Source: Babesia bovis T2Bo (Eukaryota > Apicomplexa > Aconoidasida > Piroplasmida > Babesiidae). From it: a stretch of DNA of 64,000 nt. Positions 44,301-55,200 of the stretch are shown piece by piece; positions within the stretch are counted from its first letter, which is position 1, and each line of letters begins with the position of its first letter. The notes under the pieces were generated by a model, which ran no database searches, was not told the origin of the DNA, and saw only the letters and a list, made by a program, of their open reading frames with translations. The position numbers and the translations under genes were made by a program. The DNA is taken from assembly GCF_000165395.2 (NCBI RefSeq), contig NC_010575.1:1597001-1661000 (forward strand). Reading direction: 5' to 3'.

Positions 44301-45343
44301 ACATATACAGCAACACAATAAGCCCATTCAGTATTGACCATCGAGGTACCACGTAGTAGCAGTTGGTCAAACTGCAGATTAACTGTCTTTATGTTTACAT
44401 CTATACTAGATACACTGCTGCGCAAATTGCCGCCATATTGTGATCGCAAATCTTGTATACGTTCTAGCCGCTGGGTTTGTATGGAATGTACATCTTCATT
44501 GCTATAATATGCCACACCATAAAATGAACTCAGATCATCAGAAGGAGGCTCGCAAACGATTTTAATCTGTGTCCTGGCTGCATCTTCATCATTCTGGAAT
44601 AAGGCAGCCAATTCGGGCACCACGTGCTTGTATTTTACATTGGATTCGCCATCGGCATTTTTCGTCTCAATATTACATACACCATGCTTATCACAACAGT
44701 TAAGTAGCACAAGATCAGACGGGAAATACTCATAAGCGTAGACTTTTACAATATCACCCACACGAATGTCACGCTGCTTCATCTTTACGAGTTTCCCACC
44801 TCGAAATACATGAACTAGGCGACCGTTCTCCTTCTCATCATGACGCCAACGTGCAAGATCAGATGCCAACTCTCTAAGCAAACATACTACAATAACAAAA
44901 ACCACCGGAATTAAATATGTGGGTATTCCATTCGAGTCGGACACATCATCAATCAGTTGAAGAAAAGATACACCTAAGAATATCATATTACCTATACGCG
45001 TAATTTGAAAGAATATAACACGAGGTAGAAATGTTAACCATGAGTATTTCGTTGTTTTGATGAAATTAGAACTACGTGAACCACGTAAAAAGGCTAAACG
45101 ATTAGCCTCATCTGCAGCAGCCTCATCAGAATTATCTGATCCCTTAATTCCACTACGAAATACACAGCTAAAATACTCTGTAAAACGACGCCATTGCTTA
45201 GATAAAAAAGAATCGTCTATAGGTACATAAGAAGGCTCAAAAACTGTGCCTTGGTACTCAGAGTAATTCGTTACTAAATAAACTTTGCCGTCGCACTTCT
45301 TAGATTCTTTTCGACGGAATAATTGCCGCAGCCAGAGCCACAT
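41363..45343 (-). CDS. P4-type ATPase (phospholipid flippase)
   Basis: Single exon, 1326 residues. Features in order: SNFIKTTKYSWLTFLPRVIF before the first membrane segments; the actuator loop NADGESNVKYKH (usually DGET in the family); phosphorylation site DKTGTLTQN with D488; nucleotide-binding block NRKCMSV and KGADSAMV near residue 680; hinge GDGANDVDMI near 945; C-terminal membrane segments M5-M10; and a short cytosolic tail. P4-ATPases move aminophospholipids to the cytosolic leaflet and usually need a CDC50 partner, which is not in this window. The first 100 residues are charged with two Ser-rich patches. Confidence 0.95.
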   Translation of the reverse strand: MWLWLRQLFRRKESKKCDGKVYLVTNYSEYQGTVFEPSYVPIDDSFLSKQWRRFTEYFSCVFRSGIKGSDNSDEAAADEANRLAFLRGSRSSNFIKTTKYSWLTFLPRVIFFQITRIGNMIFLGVSFLQLIDDVSDSNGIPTYLIPVVFVIVVCLLRELASDLARWRHDEKENGRLVHVFRGGKLVKMKQRDIRVGDIVKVYAYEYFPSDLVLLNCCDKHGVCNIETKNADGESNVKYKHVVPELAALFQNDEDAARTQIKIVCEPPSDDLSSFYGVAYYSNEDVHSIQTQRLERIQDLRSQYGGNLRSSVSSIDVNIKTVNLQFDQLLLRGTSMVNTEWAYCVAVYVGKETRLLKGSVGTSKRKSSKLEDIYQRNLFVVMMILVVSVFLSALLGVYWLLRVSTSHGYLHVRPQSSFMRTFFVTMGSMLLLLAAMIPVDLIILWEIVRMVESKQINWNTTMVSDGKRAVSRSDQLIEDLAHITHIYTDKTGTLTQNVMSLKALGFGNLGLLRHPKWEHYFWDFYSSTDPSLRSSLREFVLVASVCHSVVIRKGSETVIEKDEITLKSVNGKPRLLAVRYDPVEYDAASPDELALVVGMSKVGCVFTNRRTITEIDISLVTPEAQKLVLSEEEFALWDAIAADGTVPVLRFFIREALAFDSNRKCMSVVIEDTNGEILVLNKGADSAMVRMLHDEQQISWASMEEHLSKFATIGLRTLVCAVRHMDLAEYELWHMKYNEVLMSGGGRDTSINDVMSNLESNLKLVGCTGIEDLLQVEVGSVISDLKKAGIVIWVLTGDKLETAISIGHSTNMLNDDTLNAVLDNPDPAIVSRDLDGHLLNCLGATKLQNPELDLHVTSPAVLPKYSTECVVGSQSSEIAQEFTQFCVTITGDVLQTIYSCRVLKHRFFRLAQYATVVIACRMTHKQKCQLTRDNTSFNIHSTSLAIGDGANDVDMILTANVGVGIDGREGHQACQSADFIISEFRFLRQLLFVHGREALRKNTFLLYFCIFRNFSYSFVNVIYNFYTGFSGVSVFNTWSKQITNLFFTSIPLMFYVILDRQVPHELLTRYPILYNTWSLKPVNNFLRGLIRPFGSNWLVKRLRKRLEERRGVHDPLNFWGFILAALWLSIFETLIILKLTDTTDFSLLDGRPQTFGFNLFSQTMYVHHILAVNAIVCLVSKTWFWPNHFFIWGETLTLIIFWVIVSLVPAFAFVPEAHVFYGTFESLHTSIIYYGVILLTLVVSLFPFWGYLYYTAVFNPSLEDRIALQLKQGTFNGIVPSLHNSVAYVANEKINRSNLESGFAFAIEQRDALMVIIQRTIHKMFKT

Positions 45344-46090
45344 TTTGCTCAGGGCAGCTCTGAACCGCGGCTATGACTACCATTCGGCTGTATAACACAG
45401 GCTACAAGTTGATGCTATACAGTAATTAAAATACAGGTCCACGAAGCAGGAAGAAATTACCCCGCATTAAAAATATAAGATCATACAGAATCACTATAGA
45501 ACACATATTTGCAATTTTAAAAGCAGTCTCAATACAAAACAACGATTTTGCTGGGCAGACAATGCACATTTAACAGAGACAGCTCCATGCCAACATTAAA
45601 TGATCATTAATTATCTAAAATTGTAAAACATATAAATTTTTAGTTGCAACATCAGCCATAGGCGCTGAAACTCATGCATCGAGGTAAATATCAGTGACAC
45701 CTCGATTCACGCATGGATTGCAATAGTGAAACAGCTCTATAGGTATACCAACTCAACTTTATTGTAGTACAGCTAAGATTTATAACGGTATAATGATGCA
45801 TAGTCGTAGAAGGTGTTTCATATCGACTGAGCCACCTCGACAGGCTGCCCGCAGTCAGGCTACACACGTAACCCATCTGCAAGTAAAAAACGTTATATAT
45901 AAACATAAAACGAGACTTCTGTCGTAGTACCATATCTTTGTAGATATGTAATAAGCATGTAAAGTTCTTTACCATGGTTAATTTAGTAAATGCGGCCTTA
46001 AGCTGACAGAAAGCGTACAGACAGGGTGATATTGACGGTACCATACTAAAGGCCTACAGCCTCTAAGCAAAGTATATATCTATCGCGAAT
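45344..46090. other. intergenic stretch between divergent genes
   Basis: 747 bp separating the flippase start from the CCDC47-like start. A GC-richer island at about 45830-45890 can form short pairings and stands out from the AT-rich flanks. No gene is supported on either strand. Confidence 0.45.
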
Positions 46091-47379
46091 ATGATGCACG
46101 TAACAATGAAAATATGTTGCTCCGCAGCGGTTGTAACGCTGTGCCTAACGCAACTGCAAACCTTCCACGCCCAAAGTATACAAGATTTCCAAATCAAAGA
46201 TTTATTGTGTTAGTTAACCATAAGCAAATCAAATGACACATTTTCAGCTGGTAGATGGTTGGAAGAGTTGAAACCTACAAGAGAAAATGCGGAAAATATT
46301 GCTTTTGAGGCATTTGACGCAGGTTACGAAGCCAAAAAGGACGGTAAGTTATTTCTGTAGCGCCATGATATAATATGTAGATAAGCAAACGAATCCCATG
46401 GCCAATGTCGGGATATTCGGTGGTGATATGAGCAAAATATTTCCGCCGCATTTCAGACGCCACTACTGCTATTTCCTATTCCTATGTGCCGCTCTGATAC
46501 AATATGCAATTATCGGATACGTGAGAATTAAAAGGAAAGTACAACACATTTTGGAAAAGCAGGTGCCTATTCTTGCCGATAACTTCGCACATATAGCAGA
46601 TGGGCCATACTTCTACGAAAGGCAAAAAATACACAAATACTGCACATATGCATCCGGCCGTACAAGCTGCGAGTCATTGTTGATTTCATTTACTTTTGTA
46701 AAGCGTCAATGCCCTTGGCATGAATTTCTTATAACTCCACTCTTCTTCATGAATGATATAATGACCATAGATGCCATATTACCAAACATGGTTAGTTGTA
46801 TATCTATGCATTATATCGACATTCTAGGATCCAATTGCATTCGCCATTACAAATAAATTGACTAACAAGGCCTTCATCAAGGCAAATGAAGAAGTTGCAA
46901 ACACCATGTACGTACACGAGACCACCGATCTACCGACAACACACCGATCATATATCAACAGCACAGAGAAGTGCGTCACCAAATATGCATCGTATGCTAT
47001 CGCAATGTGTCAGGAATTCATGCCACAACTCATCGCATTATACGTTGTAGATGCACTTCCCGACGTTCAAGGCTACAGGCAAGTGAACCGGGTTAGTATA
47101 GCTATCAGGCTTAATAAGGACGTCGATTTACCTGCCAAAGTACTCAAAGCAATGATAAGCCTGGTAGATTACACCAAAAACTTTGCGTTGACGGACAAAA
47201 CAAAGGAGAGTATAAATAAATCTAGAAAATCCATGATTACTGTCATATTCAAGAACCAAATGAAGAAGCAGCAGGAAGAAGCACGAGCAGAGAATACAGT
47301 TGTAACACCAGAGAAGATAAAGAAGATTGAAAAGAAACAGGCTGCAAAACCTACACGAAGGGTGAAAATGATCAAGTAA
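46091..47379 (+). CDS. CCDC47: CCDC47-like ER membrane protein (DUF1682)
   Basis: Exons 46091-46208, 46248-46343, 46381-46790 and 46828-47379 (introns 39, 37 and 37 bp), 391 residues. An N-terminal signal peptide is followed by a polar stretch, a single membrane segment (YCYFLFLCAALIQYAIIGYV), a domain with FTFVKRQCPWHEFLITPLFF, and a basic, Lys/Glu/Gln-rich C-terminal coil (TKESINKSRKSMITVIFKNQ and KIKKIEKKQAAKPTRRVK). This is the layout of CCDC47/calumin, a subunit of the PAT complex that helps insertion of multi-span membrane proteins at the ER. Identification rests on layout and local similarity. Confidence 0.75.
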
Positions 47380-47397
47380 AACTAAACACTTTAAATT

Positions 47398-47848
47398 ATG
47401 AAAGAAATAGATATAGATAGTGTATCAACAAACAATGAACCAAATGTCCCAAAACAATTAGAGGTATGAACTCAAGGGTGAATTAACATTTACACACAGA
47501 ATAATATATTACAACTCAAGAAACTCCACGAACAGGGCTGCACGATCAACGCTAACATAGAAAACTCTGTTGATTTCAAGAATCCATATCTATTAGAGGT
47601 TAGTAATGTATATTGACCCCTAGAAAGTGTCGTAGAAGGTTATGAAAGTGTTCAACATCAAGGAATATAGCTCCAATTACAAAAAGGACGTATATAATCC
47701 AGATTTTTATGTCGCCCTCGCTAATGATGCTGACCAAGAACAACAACCATCGCAACCAAAAACACCGATTAATGACATAGATGAGGGAATAAGTAAACAG
47801 AATGCCAAGGGAAGGAGACCTTCAGGGTGGTCACCCGAAACCGAATGA
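47398..47848 (+). CDS. SAP30BP: HCNGP/SAP30BP-like protein
   Basis: Exons 47398-47463, 47500-47598 and 47636-47848 (introns 36 and 37 bp), 125 residues. The core matches the HCNGP family (PF07818): LQLKKLHEQGCTINANIENS, DFKNPYLLEKVMKVFNIKEY and SSNYKKDVYNPDFYVALAN. In other eukaryotes the protein is linked to transcription regulation and to splicing of short introns; here the genome is rich in short introns. The tail is polar and low-complexity. It begins 18 bp after the CCDC47-like stop. Confidence 0.8.
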
Positions 47849-47990
47849 TCAATTTAATTATCGCATATATACACTCTTTATGTTGTAATAAAAGTTATAT
47901 ACAGTTTAATAACGATAAAATAATGAGAAAAGTGCTAGACAGACATAGTATTGATGTAAATATCGATCTCTGATCTACTGTCCTAATCGA

Positions 47991-48013
47991 GGTTCCGTAG
48001 CTTAGCTGGTTAT

Positions 48014-48059
<46 letters not shown>

Positions 48060-48064
48060 GACCG
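47991..48064 (+). tRNA. tRNA-Asn (anticodon GTT)
   Basis: Cloverleaf fits: acceptor GGTTCCG pairs with CGGGACC (one G-U), anticodon stem TGTGG/CCACA with loop CTGTTAA, T arm GTAGG/CCTAC with loop TTCGATC. No intron. The bases CCA follow the discriminator G at 48065-48067, possibly by chance because nuclear tRNAs normally gain CCA after transcription. Confidence 0.96.
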
Positions 48065-48325
48065 CCATTATTTATGATGCTAGTGTATATTATCAAAGTC
48101 ACAGATACGTTATAACATGCTATAGCACATTAACATACGTCATTCTATCATAGTGTCAATGTTTGAATAAACGGGGGCAGCACTGATGTATCGTACTCCA
48201 TGTTTGTAAATAAACAAAATACTAAAAGATCACCTCTACGAATCTATCTTACTCTAATAACCTAATTCTAAATATTGCGAAAATTACGATAATATTTGTG
48301 AGTCACAGCTCAGAACACCTGGATG

Positions 48326-48732
48326 TCAATAGTTATAAAGACTGTATGATACAACCCAGCTGACCTACAAAATATATATATATATAATCCATGTAACGTA
48401 TCAACTCACTATAAAAACACTAAACGCAGTGATAGAGTGCTCCGTCAAAGCTTCGATTTGATCCAGTACATAGTCTGGCAGCTTCATCGACGCCAGGTAA
48501 AGCTGTCCAACCAAACATTGAACAAAAACAAAAATTATGAACCCATAGACTCCTCTTACCGGGATTATACCCAATATAATGCCAGTAAGTAGCGCTAGGC
48601 CGCACTTTGCCTTCCACAGCCCATTGGAGCTACGTATCTACACTCTTCTGTATTAAATATACAAAAACAAACCTTGGAAGCCTCTTCATGTGCTAGAGAA
48701 GCAGCTTTACTCGGCTTCGATGGTATAGACAT
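48326..48732 (-). CDS. RAB5IF: Rab5ip-family membrane protein (RAB5IF/EMC6-like)
   Basis: Exons 48732-48673, 48637-48410 and 48364-48326 (introns 35 and 45 bp, the second containing an AT run), 108 residues. Matches PF07019: LALLTGIILGIIPVRGVYGF and IIFVFVQCLVGQLYLASMK form two membrane hairpins, and VFIVSWVVSYSLYNY is the last segment. The C-terminal part, with a third segment and an aromatic end, fits RAB5IF (a GEL-complex partner of TMCO1) better than EMC6. RAB5IF acts with the ER multipass translocon. An earlier in-frame ATG (48789) exists; 48732 gives the expected length. Confidence 0.75.
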
Positions 48733-49497
48733 CGTGAACAAGGATAAGGTGCATCTAATAGATGTGATCACAAGATGTGGAATGCCCACGACACACTAAA
48801 CGCCTGATCACACACTTACACAAAATTTATCCCATTGCACGTTTATATCGCAAAACTAAATGACTATAAATAATTTAAATGTACAGCGCAATAAATAGGA
48901 TGTTATCAAAGATCGCGATCATATATAGCAGAATGGAATCATTCTGTATAAATAGTAACAATTGCTTGCCCGTTGTACGATAGGGTTGACATATCATATA
49001 GGACGTTAACAGGCGTAGTAGTCAACCATAAGGTCAAATCAATGTGGCGTCTCTCATACTCTGTAAGCCTCCAGATGACCCCGCACCCACAGTATCGCAA
49101 CATATGAATTCATACCCAAATTCAGTCTCTGGCACTCATCAACCAAATGCATTGGCATCTAATAGAGATCCCATGAGGGATTGCGTGAATATCACTACTG
49201 GAGAGTAATATTTATGGACTTAAGTAAGATGTCTCTGGCTCACCATGGCCCGCAGATTGCGCAGAATCAATTTACCGTGATACTATCGTTTTAATATCTG
49301 ATCCTTTCAGTTCATGTTCTTATATCATTTGATTTCAACTTTGGAAAGTGACGGGAATTTTAAAACCGTAAAAACTATATTGTTACCTTTATAATATAGA
49401 CAGAATACTCTATTAACTGAATAGGGAATTGTTCATACAAATCGTTAAATGTGATATCACATAAATAGTGGCAACTTCTAGACTTATTACAACTAAA
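48733..49497. other. intergenic stretch between divergent genes
   Basis: 765 bp, AT-rich; no gene, tRNA or repeat recognised. Confidence 0.5.
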
Positions 49498-50103
49498 ATG
49501 AATGACATCAGCTCAATGGAAACTCCAGCAACACCATCGGAGAAATTCGGAACTATGGCATGGCTTGACAATCACATGAAATTGGTATTCTCATCAATAA
49601 TAGGGGTAGGATACGCCTTTCTTGGTCTTCTGTGCGCATATGTTGTCTATCTGGCCAAACTACGAAGCACCCAAAACCTTCTCAACCTAACTGTAATGGT
49701 TGGGATTTTCATCACACTCGTAGCGTTGAGCAATATTGTAGGCATATTAGCTGTAGCCCTAATGTCCGAATCGTGTCTTACAATATTCACCGTGAACAAC
49801 TCGTTCATAATATTGCTTGATGTCTTCCTATCGGGAATACACTTTGGAATGGCAACTCACAACGGAAGGGAAGCTATAGTGACAGACAGCACAGCTAACG
49901 TCTTCTTTCTAACGGGATTCTGCTTCACCTCGAAGGCACTTCTTTACATCATGATGTTATACCTGGGTTTCAGACTGAAGAAGACACTGCGACATTCAGT
50001 TCTTATTGGTGACATTAAAATCAACGATGGCAACACCACAATATCCGGTGACCTCAACAAAACACAGATGGGAATACCCATTATCATCACTAATCAGAAA
50101 TGA
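49498..50103 (+). CDS. four-segment membrane protein, unknown
   Basis: 201 residues from the ATG at 49498. Four hydrophobic segments are clear: VFSSIIGVGYAFLGLLCAYV, LTVMVGIFITLVALSNIVGI, a third around FIILLDVFLSG, and FFLTGFCFTSKALLYIMMLY. The C-terminal tail is polar and Thr/Asn-rich, ending in NQK. Tetraspan-like layout without the cysteine motif of tetraspanins. No family recognised. Confidence 0.6.
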   Translation: MNDISSMETPATPSEKFGTMAWLDNHMKLVFSSIIGVGYAFLGLLCAYVVYLAKLRSTQNLLNLTVMVGIFITLVALSNIVGILAVALMSESCLTIFTVNNSFIILLDVFLSGIHFGMATHNGREAIVTDSTANVFFLTGFCFTSKALLYIMMLYLGFRLKKTLRHSVLIGDIKINDGNTTISGDLNKTQMGIPIIITNQK

Positions 50104-50278
50104 TATCGACTGTATCGGAGTTACAATCCCTGTGCTAGGAAGCACGCCTTATATATTAGGCTTAAACACTTTTTAAGGAATATGTTATTCGTTACCAAGG
50201 AGTTTAAAACAACCTAAAATGTTACTATTATAATATAAAAGTATTTTTACACCTAATATCACCGTATATATTAAAAGG

Positions 50279-51865
50279 TTAGTATTGTTTAAGTGAAGCC
50301 TCTGGCTTCCATACCACCGGGTGTGTTTCTGGCGTGGCATCCGGATCCTGAATCCATATCTTCACAGTTTTGTCACATTCAGCCGTTATTAGCCGAGTTT
50401 CACTCATGTCGAACGCACAACCGAAAATGCCATTCTCACTCTCCAAGGATCCTTTTTGTACCGTGCTTTCCAGAGTTTGGAACTTGTAACCAGTTTCCCA
50501 GTCCCAAAAATGTAACTGTCCATTGTTAGAACCCGCAACTAACATTGAAGATTCTCCGTCGTCCTTAATTGCAGCACAGTTTAATATTGAGTTGTGGCCG
50601 CTCAGGTTGCGGCTAAAAACGCCTTCCGGACATTTCCATACCTTTACATTATCTGCACCAGCACTGCAAAACGTGTATTCAGTTGGATGTACAGCAAGAG
50701 CACGCACACTTTTCTTGTGGTTGGTCAAGGTGACTATATTTTTACCTGCCGCCAAGTCCCACAACCGAACTGTTTTATCCTGTGATCCAGATATAACCTG
50801 AGGCTCGGAATTTTGTGAAACTAGACTCATGATAGTGCCACTGTGACCGGATAATACATGAACTGCTTCCTTTGTTCGAATGTCCCAAACCCTCACGACG
50901 GCATCACGACCGCCGCTGAAAAGGACATCCAATGCTGGATGTAACGCCAAACAATATACACCAGATAAATGGCCATGGTAACTACGGATTACCTTATTTT
51001 GCTCAATGTCCCAGCATTTGACGGTGTTATCCTCACCACAACTGAATAAGTAAGCATGACGGTCAGATATCTTCAAGTCACGCACTGCATTGATGTGACC
51101 AGTAAGAGACAGCTTTAGCTGACAAGTTGCTAAATCCCAAATCTTAATTAGTCTGTCAGAGCTACCAGTGGCAAACCACTGGTTAGATACATCCACAGAT
51201 ACACAATGGACCCAACCCTGGTGACCCACGATCATGCGATATAGCTTCCATGGAGGATGCCACTTCGGCTGATGACGACGAATAGTATCCCGCTTTGGTT
51301 TTATAGCAAGAGGTGCGATAGCGTGTCCTGAGGAAATGGTCTCACGGAAATATGAGCCCATGGAATTAGACACCGGTGATGAACCATCTACTACAACGCT
51401 AAGAGCCAAGGTTTCACGTCTTTTAGCTGAATCGGAATCGTCGATTGCCAACATCGACCGCTTTCTTACAATGCCTAGATGTACTTCATCAGATACAGTA
51501 GCGTCCAAATAAGGTAACTTGTTAACGTTAGCATGAGTACTTGCCAAAGCAGCGTGTAAGCCGTCAACCACTTCAGCAGTAGGTGTCTTAGCCTTCCGCA
51601 CATTTATTGTAAATGGCGCATCTTTGTTAGCACTTGTGTTGACGGGACCACTTTGCGATTGGCGTGGAGCTACCTTAGGTACGTAGTTTAGAACCGGTCC
51701 ATACTCATCTAAAATCTTGCATGAGAGACGACGCCGAGTAAACCCATCCAATGGATTATACGGAAGTGCTCCAAACTCGCCAGCAAACAGATTCAACGAT
51801 TTGTGTATGCTCGAGCGCAAAAGACGGTCATATTGACCAGGGCGCGCGCCAACGGTTTCAACCAT
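50279..51865 (-). CDS. PLRG1: pleiotropic regulator 1 / PRP46 spliceosome WD40 protein
   Basis: Single exon, 528 residues. The N-terminal 200 residues are low-complexity. Seven WD40 repeats follow from about residue 210, with the diagnostic start [20 protein letters not shown] and repeats such as [32 protein letters not shown] and [20 protein letters not shown]. The protein matches PLRG1/PRP46, part of the Prp19/NTC complex that activates the spliceosome. It is divergent from the TRRAP-like gene. Confidence 0.95.
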   Translation of the reverse strand: MVETVGARPGQYDRLLRSSIHKSLNLFAGEFGALPYNPLDGFTRRRLSCKILDEYGPVLNYVPKVAPRQSQSGPVNTSANKDAPFTINVRKAKTPTAEVVDGLHAALASTHANVNKLPYLDATVSDEVHLGIVRKRSMLAIDDSDSAKRRETLALSVVVDGSSPVSNSMGSYFRETISSGHAIAPLAIKPKRDTIRRHQPKWHPPWKLYRMIVGHQGWVHCVSVDVSNQWFATGSSDRLIKIWDLATCQLKLSLTGHINAVRDLKISDRHAYLFSCGEDNTVKCWDIEQNKVIRSYHGHLSGVYCLALHPALDVLFSGGRDAVVRVWDIRTKEAVHVLSGHSGTIMSLVSQNSEPQVISGSQDKTVRLWDLAAGKNIVTLTNHKKSVRALAVHPTEYTFCSAGADNVKVWKCPEGVFSRNLSGHNSILNCAAIKDDGESSMLVAGSNNGQLHFWDWETGYKFQTLESTVQKGSLESENGIFGCAFDMSETRLITAECDKTVKIWIQDPDATPETHPVVWKPEASLKQY

Positions 51866-52246
51866 CTTGCTACCTTAATAAGACATGGTATTACAAACGT
51901 AGCTTTTATATATGTGCGATAAAGATTTACTTCATTGCGTTTTAAAGTTGTATTTACAGTGTAACAGAACCCACCGTGAGGAAAAGTAGTAACGGGTTGG
52001 ACACCCAAGCACCATCGTTGTATCGATAACACGCTCGAGAGGGGGTCCACGATAACATCTAAGACGGTGGCTCTTGATTGGGAAAGTCACGGAAGCCTCT
52101 AAACGAAGTCAACACGGCGACACATCAGTGAATATAACGACCGTGGTCACAATGGGACGCTCGTTGAAATCAACCATATCAACCCAGCCCTGCACATCAA
52201 CGTAATTCGGTATAACAAGCGAGGAGCCAAGGTATTGAGAATAACG
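51866..52246. promoter_or_regulatory. upstream region between PLRG1 and TRRAP-like gene
   Basis: 381 bp between divergent start codons; holds both promoters by inference. No ORF or repeat seen. Confidence 0.4.
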
Positions 52247-55200
52247 ATGGCTCCAGAATACGAAGACGCCATGGATGTCAACACGAAGGGGCAGAGGAGG
52301 CACCATGGAGAAGACATGCCAATGGATAGCAAAGATGTAGCGATAAAGACAAACAACGTGACAGATGAAAGTTCGCGCAAGGCTCCATCGCATAACATCG
52401 TAGAAAGGTGTCGTGAATTGCTAGAAGATGTAAAGAATGGGACCACTGCTGAGGGCGTTGCTAAGCTTTGCGCGTGTTTCAAGGAAGTCAAGAGTTTTTT
52501 GTTATCACAAATATCAAACGATATCATACGGCAGCAGTTGCTCATTTTGCTCGAATCTAGCATGAAATGGCGAATTCCAAAGGATCCCATGGCAGTAAGT
52601 TTAACGTGGCCAATTTACACTTGCACAGCGTGAAATCGTTGACATATGCCTCTACAACATCGCAACCCAACGTAATACAGCACAAACAGAAATATGTGAG
52701 CGTATAGCGGGGAAGCTTTTTCTGCTACCTGACATGTGGCCCAGTGTGACATCCATCGATGCTATCCTTGATCTATACGTGTCCTTGCTAGATGTTAACT
52801 TCACAGCTAAAGGTTAGTCCCATGCAATTCGTGTATATCTTGGATACAGAAGACAGATTAAGGCGCATGCGTGCGGTTTCTTTAATTGTTGACCTTTTGT
52901 TCAAGCAGCCGGAAAGGGCCAGATATTTTAAAAAGGTACTACCAAAGGCAGAACCATTTTTTGCAATACAACATATAGGTAAGTGTCAGTTATCTGTTTT
53001 TAATGGATATAGAAAATGACGAGTTTCATCACATGGCCATTAAAGTCATATGCCAGACGCTTAAGTGCTGTGCCGATCTAACTGGCGTCACCCTGAATGA
53101 TCTCGAAGGGTTCACTAGGAATGTGTTCGACCAGATAATAGAGCTGTTGCAACGTACAGATGCATATGAATCAAGGGCTAGTCTAATGATGTGTATAACA
53201 CTGCTTGCTGGTAGCGGCCATAATAAACATATTTTGGCTGAAATAGTCATGGGAGACCTTCTTATCCGGTTAAATGAAAGTTGGAAACATGAAACCATGG
53301 TGTCTATATCCATTATATCGGTATTCGTTGACGGTTTGGAACAAATAGATGACCGGGATCTCCTTACAGTGGCCGACAATTGCCTCAAGTTGCATCACAT
53401 CTACTCTGGCACTGATGACTACCACCTCAGAGAACGGTTGATAGCTTTGTTAGCAGTGTTGACGAAGAAATTGGAAAAGGCATTTGATAATATACACGAA
53501 GTTGATCAAAACACGTATCATAACATAGCCACTGTGATGTTTCACAAGGCCGCTTATGAGATCCAAAGTTACAATATGCCAAAGCATGTGTGGCATGACG
53601 AGGAATTTATATCGTTCGCTCGCACGTCACTGCCTGCGTTGATCACTATACTGTCCGGATGCATCAATATAATAACCCCGCAAAATAACCCTACGGGTAG
53701 TATGCAAAGCGCATCGCCGATATCTTGTCAGGATACGAGAAGGTATGACAACAAAAGTGATGGTTTCAGAACGCCAACTGGTGGTACTCCCAGGATAAAA
53801 CATGATAAGACCTATGGCTTTAGCAGCGAAAGTGATTACAACCGTCCATCATCTAGGCGTAACCTGACATCTTTAGAAATCATGGAACTGTGCAAGTGCA
53901 TATGCTGCATATTTGATGCCGGCGCCACCGCTGCTACCGTTATTGGTGGCGCCGATGTCAGTACCAGATATGACAAGTTGATGCAAGTCGATGAGTTCAA
54001 GTCAATCTTGAGGACAATAATATCTTCTTTCACGTCCACATTGCGCGAAACTGAACTAAAACAATGGGTGAAGCTGATTGTACCGATTGTTTTCGTGATT
54101 GGCACTAGGAACAGGTTCACGTTAGAACTTTTGGACTGTTTTTTCAGGGAGCACGCAAAGCACTTCACACCACACATGCTGATATTTGTCCTACAGATAT
54201 TAAAGAATCAGCACGCTGCCCTCGAATATCTAAAGAATGTTGTGACCTATAGCGAAGGTCTCGTTGGCCTGTTTTCACTCAACAGGTGGTATTCATGCGC
54301 AAAACGGCTTTCAGGCGATGTCCCGGAGATGCTTATCAACAACGCACATGATATGTCAATTGTAATTGCCAAGTCCTATATGACCGTACCTAAATCACTT
54401 CTGGCATGTCACAACGAGCTTCAACATCTTGTCACGGCGGTATCAAAACTGTGCGTCACAAAAAGAGACCCGCACGTTAAGGTGGCCATAACTATATTCA
54501 AACATATTAATAAGCTGCGTGAATACGCAGAAACTATGACCGTAATTCGTCCATCCACTGACATCATCTTGGGTAAGGTTACCAAGGCTGGTGAAACTGT
54601 GCATCGTGATTGGCTGGAACTTATGATGGCGATGGCTGCCAGAGGTCCATTTACAGTGGAAATGGTGCGCAAATGCGTACAACCTGCCATGTGCATTCTA
54701 CGGGACTTCAAGTGGGACCTTGTACCTGCTGCTCTGGATATGGTTTATATATGGACTGATTTCCAGTCGCCTGAGGAAGCTTACGAATTGCTGTCAAACG
54801 TTAATCTGTACAGGTATTCCACAGTAGAACCGCAATTCATCCAATGCCTGAGTCAGTATCTGCAGGACCCAAGTCTCCCTGGCTTCAGACAGAATGCCGA
54901 TGTGGTAATGGCCATTTTTTCCAGGATGGGCTCACTTGCGATGAAGTATATCAGGAATCTGCCAGTTAAGAATGATATAGAGCATGCCATTGCTGTACCA
55001 GTACAAATGGATGCTTGTGACGTGAACCTGGACGACTCTTCCAACCCTAGGGAAAAACGCATATCCAATGGTTATGCACGTTCTTCGTCATCTTCTAACA
55101 ATGCAGATTCCAAAGATACAGATGTAGGTGAATCTCCGGGTCGCAGTGATCCAACTGCGTCTGAAATAGACAATGTATTCGGCCTGGGAATACCAGTGAT

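Noticed and set aside
45691..46044. Minus-strand ORF of 117 codons between flippase and CCDC47-like gene
   Set aside because: No family pattern, no signal peptide, codons unlike neighbours. A strong acceptor-like site inside it did not lead to a convincing spliced protein.
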